Source of the DNA: Pseudopyrenochaeta lycopersici
Lineage: Eukaryota > Ascomycota > Dothideomycetes > Pleosporales > Pseudopyrenochaetaceae
NCBI GenBank assembly: GCA_003313425.1
Contig: NHZP01000013.1
Location: 1 to 64,000 of the forward strand
Length of the DNA stretch: 64,000 nucleotides
Direction: 5' to 3'
The position numbers and the translations under genes are program-made. The notes beneath the pieces are model-generated. The model saw only the letters and a program-made list of their open reading frames with translations. It ran no database searches and had not been told where the DNA came from. The first letter of the stretch is position 1. Every line of letters starts with the position of its first letter. This document shows, piece by piece, positions 55,068 to 64,000 of the stretch.

Positions 55068-56198
55068 TAACGTGTTCCACCACTCGCCGGCCAACACCAG
55101 TCGCCGGCCCACCTCATTAACACTAACGCGCTTGCCTCTACAACAACAATTATAACCACCCAACGACAGCCTGCAGTAGCTTAAAAGGAGAGTCGTGTCC
55201 TTCTTGCGTCTTAGGCGATTAATTTAAGACAGATAAAAAGTGTGCGCAGGGCTGCAGAGCTATTTAACGTTCCCTGATCGCTCCTTCAGCGGCGCCTCTA
55301 AGGCTGCTAGCCTCCTTTAATAATTAATGTACGAAAACGTAAGCTATAGTCTACTAAGGAACAGAGCCTCGTTTAATAGATACTAGAGCTTAATTAACGA
55401 GGCTTTCTGCCTTATATTATTAACGTACGTTAGATAGGAGACGCCCTTCTCGCCGCACGAGGCTAGCAGCCTCCTCTACCTCCTCTTAGCAAGAACTAGG
55501 TCTGTCGTTTTATTAAGGCTTAGTTAGAGCTTTAGATAAAGTAGAACCGCAAATTCTACTTACAGCGCGCAAAATGTAAGGATCCTATAAAGATAAACGC
55601 CTAGTATAGCCTTGTACACTGTCTCCTCTATAGACAGTAGCTACGGCTGAGGCTGTTTAGATAACAGAAACGCCTCACACTACTAATTAACTTAATAACT
55701 TAATTAACAGGCCCGCCTTATACGTAAGCTCCTTTAATATTAATTACAGAGCCCCTTAAGCAGGGCTCTTATTTAGCTTATTAAAGGCTGTTAGCTAGCT
55801 ATAAACTTAGCTATAATCTTAGTAGAGGAAAATAGTAAACTTCATGCCTTAAACACGCGTTTATATTGTAGGAAGGGTAAACAGTAATAATATATTACAG
55901 CTAGGGGGGCTTTACAGGTTAAGGTAGGTAGTGCGTTAGCTATTACTGCTAAAATAGCCTTAAACTTAAGGGTGGCGGGTAAGGCTTCTTAGCCTCAGCA
56001 ACGAGCACTACTAACCTGCAGTAAATGTAGGGTTTAGGGTTATAATCGCACCTCGTGTAGATAGAGATAGAGAATGCTATTACTATATTTACTCGCAAAT
56101 TTACTGCGTGGTTGTCGCGTTATCGTGTGTTAAGATCCGCCTGTTTTGATGAGGTGGGCCGGCGACTGGTGTTGGCCGGCGAGTGGTAGAACACGTTA
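55068..56198. mobile_element. 1127-bp TIR element, 48-bp TIRs, TA target
   Basis: The first 48 bases (from 55070: ACGTGTTCCACCACTCGCCG...) recur as reverse complement at the right end (to 56196) with a single C/T difference. TA lies on each side (55068-55069; 56197-56198), as in Tc1/mariner/pogo transposition. The TIRs are GC-rich and almost unmutated, while the interior is partly AT-rich with no recognisable transposase. It is probably a non-autonomous derivative mobilised by a Fot1/pogo enzyme such as that at 46.1-47.7 kb, which shares the terminal ACGTGTTCCACCA. Confidence 0.9.
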
Positions 56199-57528
56199 TA
56201 ACTTTGTACTAGAGCTACTCTTTTCCCTTATCTAAGGAGAATAGGGATTCTGTTACTTATTTAGTAGTTATAGATATAATCTTTATAAGTTCTATAGGTT
56301 TATTAACCTGTCTTATATAATAGCCTTCTTAGCTGTTTAATAACTTGTTTATATACTAGGCTACTTAGTAGTTATATAGACTATACCTTAAATAGGCGCT
56401 GTTCTCTTTTCTTTCTTAAACTTATTTACGTATTCCCTAGCATTCTTTTCTAAGTTTTATATAGAGCTAGTAAGCTCCTATAGAAGTTATCTAGTCTATC
56501 TTATTATTATCTCTTTAGGTTATTAGTTAGCTCTGCGTATTATACGCTTCACCTATATAGCTCTTACTTATAATAATTCTCTTTACAGCTCTACAATTTT
56601 CCTAGGTTACCTTAGTCTGTTATATAAACTCTTTATATATTTCTCTAAATAGTAGTTAATAACTTACTTAGGTCCTTAGTAGCTGACTATTTAAGCTACT
56701 TTTAAGATAGTTAATCTTCTAAATATAGCTTACGTTATCTAACCTAGCTTTAAAGAGCTTAAGGTTAAACGCTTAGATATAAGGGTTAAATTCTATTCTT
56801 CCTTACCTAGTTATATAGAGGTATTTAAGGGCCTTCTCTCTTACTATAGGGTCCTTAAAGAAGTTATTAAGGTAGGACTATAGCTTAAGAAGGGATAGCG
56901 TTACTAGCCTATTTATAAGGTTTATTATATATAGGCTAAAGGCGTTAAACGCTTAGCCTGTTGTATAAGTAATAACGTAATTTACTCTACTATTATTATC
57001 TAGGTAGGCTGCACAGTCTCTGTACAGCTTTACTTAGACCTTTATTTTCTAATAAAGATCTTACTTATATAAGCTTTTCTTAAAGACTTCTATATTTAGT
57101 AGTCTTAGTTTCCTAATCTCTTATATAAGAGAGTCTTACTATTCTATTAAAAAGGGGGTAGAGACTATACATACTATCTGTGCACTGCTTAATTCAGTAA
57201 CTAAGTTCTTTAGCTCCTAAACTAAGTTCTATAATAACTTATATAGCTAGCTCTACTATTAACTAGCTAACTTATTAAGGCTATCTTATAAGGAGTTAAC
57301 TGTTACTAATAGATCTTCTACTAAGGGTTAGTTATTACGTAGTTGTTAGGGGTCGTGCTAATACAACTAGTGTTGCTAAGGTGCGTGCTAGCGCAACTAG
57401 TGTTACTGCTATCCTAAGGCTCCTGTTATCTGCATCTAGTGCTCTTATTATTATAGCTTGTACGCTTATTAGTTTAAGGGCCCTAAGTGTCTGTCTATTA
57501 TTTTTTAGGTTGTTAATCTTTCTCCTTA
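56199..57528 (-). mobile_element. Gypsy element C, upstream (gag-side) part
   Basis: AT-rich minus-strand sequence that continues element C past the TIR insertion. Position and reading direction suggest the gag/protease side, but no zinc knuckle was recognised, so the assignment rests on continuity. At about 57350-57410 a 30-bp unit (containing CAACTAGTGTT) occurs twice. Confidence 0.45.
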
Positions 57529-57778
57529 TATTATAGGCGAAGAGGCCTAGCTAATAAGTATACATTTATCCTATACTATAGAAGGAGAAAGATAGAGAAG
57601 AGGTTATAGGTATCCTTAGAGGATATATATATATATTCGTACAAGTAAAGAGGAACGTACTTCCCTAGCTGCTAACTTGTACGAGCTAATAAGAAAAGGG
57701 GGCAGAGGAGATTAAGGAGTTCCTTCCCCGTGCGATAGTAGCGAAGCCTCTTCTGCTTAAATGGCGCAGTCTATTACA
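57529..57778 (+). repeat. LTR F copy 2 (250 bp)
   Basis: Second copy of the 248-250 bp LTR family (start TATTATAGGCGAAG, RIP-changed from TGTTATGGGC; end CTATTACA). No matching target duplication is visible (flanks CCTTA and GCTCT). It faces copy 3 in inverted orientation 650 bp away. Confidence 0.85.
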
Positions 57779-58019
57779 GCTCTCTTTAGTATTAGGAAGT
57801 GTCCCTTTTATAGCTTAATAGTATAGTAGTAGTTATAATAGTTATATATGTAATAGAAGTATAGTAGTAGCTTATACTAGGGACTTCTCTAGTTATAGTT
57901 AAAATAGAATAGTTTTTATTTTTTTTTCTACTTATATAATAGCTTTTTAATTTTTCTATTATTTAGCGCGTTCTACAGAAAATTCTTCGCACTAGATATC
58001 CTTAATTACGTATTCTTAG

Positions 58020-58051
<32 letters not shown>

Positions 58052-58430
58052 TAAGAGGTTATACTTTATCTTTTAGTCTTAGCACCTTACGTATATATAT
58101 TTTCTACTTTATACTTTTTATAGTACTAATTTACCCTATATATCTTAGATTCTATAGTTTAGTACTTATACTTCCTCTATACTCTTTATAAGTAGTTGTT
58201 AGTCTTAGTTAACTCTAGTCCCTAGATATAGCTCTAATAGAATCTTATTATTCTAGTTAATCTACTAAGTTAAGGTAGATACCTATCTATAAGTTTCTAC
58301 TATCTAGTTATTATTCTACTGTAGTATTAATAAGGGTCTAGTACTATAGTTAGGTATAGTAACTATCTTCTAGTCTTTAGTTTAGGTAGTATAGCTGCTA
58401 TTAATTATATTAACTTCTAGTTAAGTAACT
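57779..58430. other. AT-rich decayed sequence with (TA)n
   Basis: Between two inverted LTR F copies. It contains a TA dinucleotide run at 58020-58048. No coding part of the LTR F element was recognised, although the position between two LTRs might suggest it. Confidence 0.5.
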
Positions 58431-58680
58431 TGTAATAGGCTGCGCCCTTTAAGCAAGAGAGGCTTCGCTACTATCACACGGGGAGCGAACTCCTTAATCT
58501 CCTCTGCCCCCTTTTCTTATTAGCTCGCACAAGTTAGTAGCTAGAGGAGCACGTCCCTCTTTACTTATACGAGCATATATATATATCCTCTAAGGATACC
58601 TGTAACCTCTTCTCTATCTTTCTCCTTCTGTAGTATAGGACAAATGCACACTCGTTAGCTAGGCCTCTTCGCCCATAGCA
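58431..58680 (-). repeat. LTR F copy 3 (250 bp), inverted
   Basis: Reverse-complement copy of the LTR F family (TGTAATAGGCTGCGCCC at the left, GCCCATAGCA at the right). It retains more C and G than copy 2. Flanks (TAACT; TCTCC) do not form an obvious duplication. It interrupts Gypsy D. Confidence 0.85.
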
Positions 58681-60848
58681 TCTCCTAATTAAATTCTTAG
58701 GTAGTAGTACGTATTATAGAGATCTAAGGTAGTATAATAATATACGCCTAATAAGTAATCTAGTATCTCTCTAATTAATAGAAGTAGGTAATATTCTTTA
58801 ATTATAATAGCGTTTAAACCTTAATAGTTAATATAGAGGTAAAGCTTTCTATCCTTCTTAGAAATAAATAGTATAAGGGCTCCTATAAGACTTATACTAT
58901 ACTAAATCTAGCCTTTATATAGCGTGTCCTTTATATAGTTATAAAGCACCTTAAGCTTATATATAAAGAAGTTATATAGTAGACTGTATAAAGGCTCTTT
59001 ATTAGCTATAAGTAGGATAGTATAGTCTAAAATCTTAAAATTTAGTAGGGCTTCTACCTTTTTATTATTAAATATATTACTATAGTTAGCTAATATATTA
59101 GGAATACGCGCTTTTAGCGTTATACCCGCTCTAAAGATATAAGTATTATACTTTAAACTTTTACTTATAACCTATAGTACTCCTAAAAGTTATATATTAG
59201 AGCTAGTTTACTCTATATCTTTATAAAGTTCTATAGTAGTAATAAGCTTAATATTAGCTAAAGTATACTCTTAATACTATATTTAAGAGCTATAGTTAAT
59301 ATAAATATTCTACTATTATAAAAAAGAGTTACTAAGTAAAAGAAGAACGCCCCCCTTATTTGCTTTATACGCTATAACCTAAGCTTAGTAATTAATACTA
59401 TTATTATCTATTAAGCGCACCTAAAGCTTATATACTACGTAAGTATTCTAGCGCTAAGTACTAATCTAACCTAGCTTTAAGAGCCCTACTCTTTTAAGTA
59501 GTAGTACTCTTATCTTAATAGCTCGCTTCTAACTATATAAGCTAATATTAGCTTATAGGTTAAGGATAACTTAGAGTTTCTTCTTAGGGCCTGTCTCTAT
59601 AGCTACGCTATTCTTATACTTTATACCTAGTAAAATATTAATAGGTATACGCCTTACTATTCTTAGATTACTAGTAAAGCTTAACTTTTTTCTATCTAGT
59701 TAATACGTACTAGAAGGTAGTTTAGATATCTAGTTAATACGTACTAGAAGGTAGTTTAGATTACTACTTTAGTACTTATTAGTATAGTATCTAACCTTAT
59801 TATAATTATAGTAGTTAACCTTACTTTTATTTATAGTCTATAAAAAAGCTTATTTAGTTTATATTTTAGAGTATTTTCTTAAGATTTTTCTTTAGACGTG
59901 TTACGCGTATACTAGTCATATATTAATATAGATTAGTATAAGTTTTACTTAAGTATAAAGCTTAACGCTATTAAATTCTTTCTAGTTATAAGAATTTAGT
60001 AGTAGCTAGTAATAGCCTTGTATAATTTAGGCCTTAATTTTAAACAGAAATACTATAATCTTTATACTTTAGTATAAGGTATAAGTTAATTTTTAATAAT
60101 ATTAAAGTAGGTTATAAAAGACTAAATAGTCTAGTCTTTTTACTATATAGCCTAAGCATACGCTATAGCTACTTTAAGGCTATAATTAATTAGGTTAGAT
60201 AGTAAGTTAAGTATATACTATTTAAAGTATTCTTAAGTAGACGTTATTTTACTTACTTTAAAAACGCGTTTATAGTATATATACTAGAAGTCTCTTATAT
60301 CTCTTCCTAGGTACTATATAGCCTAGATAACTTTATTATTATTAAGATAGAATTCCTATAGTAAGAGTTAAAATCCTAGTTTACATAAGTAAAAAAACTT
60401 ATAATATTCTTTTAAATTCCTTCTTTAGTATTTAGAAAAGTCTTAGAGTTTAAGTATACGCTTTATATATAGAGGTAGAGACGTATTAAGTACGCTCCTT
60501 TTACGCGCTTCTATAATCTAAACTTTAAAAGTTCTTTCTACTAATAGTACTAAAGTAAAGTTATATTTAATACTTTCTAGCTATATAATTTCTTTCTTCA
60601 TTATATAGGCGTAAAAGCGCTTAGAGCTTATTACCTCTTTTTAGTAGTTAAAATACGCTCTTTAAGAGTTAAAAGTATACTTACACTAAGAGTTAGTAGT
60701 TCTTTATCTACCTATAGGTTAACTTTAATAGGAGGGTTAGGCGTCTTACTAGTAGAGGTAGCTTATTTACTAGATTATATAAGAGGAACTATCCCTAGAC
60801 TATTATATAGAGAAGTATTATTATATAATATATAGTTTTAGGTAGTAG
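58681..60848 (-). mobile_element. Gypsy element D relic (RT and upstream)
   Basis: Directly right of LTR F copy 3, the minus strand reads reverse-transcriptase sequence: SLIGALILFISKKDRKLYLY and GLNAIIIKEYYLLLLIREIL (about 58880-58760), the conserved Gypsy RT segment around the primer-grip side of the active site. Upstream (59000-60830) it is AT-rich with fragmentary frames, probably protease and gag. TAG/TAA stops throughout. No LTR can be tied to it with confidence. Confidence 0.65.
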
Positions 60849-61176
60849 TGTGCAGGAACAGAGGCCTCAGCCAACTTCTACCTTTTGATGGTAGCCTTGA
60901 GCACACTGAAAGCAACTGAGCATCTCGTGTTGGCCGAGATGGTGAGGTGCGGGGACGAGTAACGAGGTAGACAAAGGTGGATAGGCAACGATGAATTGAA
61001 TGATCGAGACTCTGGTGAAGCAGGACTTGACAGTACAGCGTGGGTAGTACTTAGTGGATTCGATGCCTCCTAAGGAGGTCCTATCTATCTACCTTTATAC
61101 CCGGATTTCCTGGCTAAGCCTACCTAATCCTAGCTAAGATGCCCTCGGTAACTACGTCACTAAGTGTATTAGCACA
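60849..61176 (-). repeat. 328-bp LTR G, little mutated, next to a polypurine tract
   Basis: On the minus strand the purine tract AAGTAGGGGAGGTA (about 61190-61177) is followed by an LTR-like segment starting TGTGCTAATACACTTAG and ending CCTGCACA, with a TATA-like GGGTATAAAGG (about 61103-61093). It is thus read as a 3' LTR whose internal part lies to the right. No 5-bp duplication around the LTR alone, consistent with it not being solo. Composition is GC-normal in contrast to both flanks. Confidence 0.65.
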
Positions 61177-64000
61177 TACCTCCCCTACTTAAGAGCTTTG
61201 CCCTATAAAGCTCAGCATCCTATTATAAGAGGTAAAATAAAAGAAAATAATAAAGGAAAAAGGTTAACTTAACCTAAGATAGAATATAAATAACTACGAA
61301 GGAAAGAGATTTTAGACTGTCCCCTAACCTACACCTTATCTCCTTATATCTTTTACTCCTTATCCTCTGTCTCTTAGATTCGCTTAACCTTTTAGCTCTA
61401 AATCTGCTAGCTGCGTTAAGTCCCCTTACTTCCCTCGCTCCTTCCTAGCTGCTAAGTTAACTTCCTAGTAGGCCTAGTTATTAGTAGTGGGTCCTTATAA
61501 AGCTTGTCGTGGGTAACAGGAAGCCTAGTAGGGCGAGGAGTTGGCGGTGACATGCTTACTAGAGAACTTAACAGGCTTGATAGCAAACCTACTAATAAGG
61601 TTCTACTATAAGGGCGACGGGTGCTTAGAGACGCTATTCGTTAGTTAAGCGCATTAGGCTAAGCTCGTTCCTCCTGGCTCAATTTGTTAAGGAGTTGCGA
61701 CAAGGCTGTATCCTTATTAACTTCTCTATTGTAAACGTACTATTTACTCGTCTAAGCTAGGTGCTTTCCTTTATTAAAGAAGTAGGACTAAGAAGGAATA
61801 TTACTATCTGATTAATACGCAGCTTCTTTATACATCTTAATAATCTCCTAGTAACGTTTTACTATCCTTATAGTCTCTTTTTAGCTAGCTTAGATTTCTG
61901 CTATAATATCTTTGTAGGTACTTATGTCTAGGTTAAAGATATCGTGTATAGCATCTCGAACAACAGGGTTATCCTACCTAACGAGGCTACCTACTGCTTA
62001 TAAGATAGGATAACTATAAATAGGTTGCGTAGCTCCTAGGAAAGGCTATTTAATACTTCTGTATTTGTTTAGGTAACTAGAGGGCGTGCATAGGGCCTTA
62101 GTAAGGTGCTAATAAGTAGTTATAATTAATTAGTAGCTGCCTATCTTAGGAACCTCTATAGTTTCTATGTTATTGTTAACTTTTACGTACTAGGGTAGCA
62201 CAGTTTATTATTTAATAGTAGATAGTCTAGTTAAGCTATAAGGCAGGCGTAGATCTGAAATCCTTACCTTACCTTGTTTGCATAGCTGCTTCGTCTATTG
62301 TACGTTAGGCTACTTCTCCCTCAGTTCCTGTAGGAAGTGTGTAGCATTACTCTATAATTTAATTAGCCCTGTGCTATTATCTTAACCTAAGTTCTCGCGC
62401 TATTTTTAGTAACTATTAATAATATTATAGAAGCCTAGTAATATCTTAGTGCAGTTATGTTCGTCCTTATTATTAAAAGAGACACTACCTTAAATTATGT
62501 CTACCCCGCGTCTAGAGTAAACTGCCTAAGTAATGTTAAGATTAACGTAGCAGAAGTAAGTCTTGTTACCTAGTTTTACATATTTAGCGTAGTATAGGTA
62601 TAAGATAAGGTAAGGCTCCCTTTAAATAGCTGCATAGATCAGGTAATATTCAAGATCTCCGTAGACCAGCTGCTGCGGCAACAAGTAATACATCGTACGT
62701 CCCTAACTAAGGTTATCTTTGCTACTAATCTAGCGAGTATAGTAGTTATACATCTTAAAGCTTTTATTAATAATTTTAACTAGTTCCTTATCCTTCTAGA
62801 TCTAGCTAAAGACGTCGCAGATAATGCTCCCTGTTTATTTAAATTTATTAATTAAAGGTTAAAGCTTTATCGTTACTATAAATACTTCCTAGTTAATATT
62901 AGGTGCAGTCTAAATAAGCTTATATTAGTAGCTCTTAAGATCCTTATAGGTGCAGCTACCTTAGTGCGACTTTATAAAAAGGACTTATATAACTAGGTTA
63001 GCTTAATATTCTCTAATCTTATCTTTACAGAGGTATAGGATAAGTAAGACTTCCTAGATCTAATAGTAGTTTATGCTGTAATAGAATACCCCTACGTAAG
63101 ACGTAATATAGGTAGAGTAAAAGTAACAGACACGATTAGGATTAGGTATATAGTTACCTTACTTATCTAACAGTTAACTGTAGCTAATAGTTTCGCGGTA
63201 CTATTCCTCTAAGAGCTTAAACTACTTCTAGATCTTAACTTTCCTATATAGCTTTATTTATAAAAGTATCTTAGCTATAATAGATTCCTTATTCTTATAC
63301 CTGTAAGAAGTATATAGGGTAAAAGCTAGAATAATAGAATCTTCTTATCCTTTAATACTTTCTAGGATATTTAGGTTTACGTTAAGCGCTTTAAGCGTCC
63401 CTACTTAGCTGTCTCTAAATTAAGTAGCTGCGCGAGTTTACCTTAAGCTAATTAGTCCTAGGGCTAACAGTATTAATTATAATTAGTTACCTAGATATAT
63501 AATATCTTTTCTTAAAGTTACCTTAATATTATTTAATTAGATTAGTTCCGCCTCTAGACAAGAAGTAAGTTAAGGGAACTAGATAATCTTATTAATAGAC
63601 GCGTGCTATAAATATTAATAGCTCCCTATAGATTATAACCTACTTTAGAGTTACTAATACTTAATAGGTAACTGTACTCTTAGACTACCTTAATAGGAGG
63701 ACTAACTTAATTACTTACTTAATCTCGCGACTTTAATAGCGCGAATCTAAGGGATAATAAACCCGTATGCATGTATCTAGAGTCCTTATTTAATAAGCTA
63801 TTAGTCGTCCTTTATAACTATATTAGTGCGCGTCTTACTTAAGTATTTAAGCTTCCTAAACTATTTTAGTACTCCTTTCTAGAATAGGTGCTTATTATTA
63901 TTCTCGCGCGTATAAGTATAAACGTCTGTGTTACCTTTTTAAACCCTGTTCTTAGTAGCTAACGCCCTTAAGTTCTTATTATCCTATAATTAAGTTACGT
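61177..64000 (-). mobile_element. RIP-decayed internal region, probably of the LTR G element
   Basis: Nearly 3 kb of AT-rich, stop-filled DNA to the window end. The polypurine tract at its left edge suggests a minus-strand retroelement interior, but no RT, integrase or zinc-knuckle motif could be recognised, so the class remains open. The element is cut by the window edge. Confidence 0.4.

Noticed and set aside
1..64000. CRISPR array, prokaryotic operon or riboswitch
   Set aside because: No regularly spaced short repeats with unique spacers; gene structure is eukaryotic with spliceosomal introns.

Overview
The window comes from a filamentous ascomycete (Pezizomycotina). Evidence: genes with short GT-AG introns, a fungal multidomain acetyl-CoA carboxylase, a Fot1/pogo transposase, an NLR-type (NACHT/NWD) relic, telomere-linked RecQ-helicase relics, and above all the marks of repeat-induced point mutation (RIP). 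The two LTRs of one retrotransposon differ essentially only by C/T and G/A transitions, and transposon frames are broken almost only by TAG/TAA. The species cannot be named from the sequence alone.

Layout. 1-16 kb: AT-rich, decayed DNA with a 165-bp tandem array (about 0.98-1.87 kb), a broken plus-strand frame that looks like a secreted or membrane protein (3.1-4.0 kb), and two same-strand relics of telomere-linked-helicase (TLH/DUF3505) genes (5.1-9.8 kb and 11.3-16.1 kb). The second relic is GC-richer and carries several expanded in-frame repeats. 16.6-27.9 kb: a chromodomain Gypsy element (B) interrupted by a complete Gypsy element (A, 20251-26782) with 395-bp LTRs and a TATTT target-site duplication. 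28.5-39.4 kb: a GC-normal island with the only certain gene, the four-exon acetyl-CoA carboxylase (minus strand, 29701-36743, 2279 aa), and a small two-exon hypothetical gene just downstream on the same strand. 39.4-42.7 kb: an AT-rich block with a 152-bp element (TSD CTATA), a 248-bp LTR (TSD AGATC) and a 1-kb palindromic element. 42.7-48.1 kb: a second, weaker GC-normal island with a two-exon cupin gene, an NLR relic and a Fot1/pogo transposase relic. 48.1-64 kb: nested Gypsy relics on the minus strand, interrupted by a 376-bp solo LTR (TSD TAGCG), a 1127-bp TIR element (TA target) and further LTRs.

The window is thus two short gene islands in a sea of RIP-mutated, nested transposons. The carboxylase (malonyl-CoA for fatty acids and polyketides) is a housekeeping gene. 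The cupin gene and the NLR relic are accessory. The main points of interest are the pair of decayed TLH-family genes, one apparently without its helicase core and the other with its Walker A region replaced by a minisatellite; a family of short TIR ends sharing ACGTGTTCCACCA; and exact insertion sites that give a relative history of the transposon layers.
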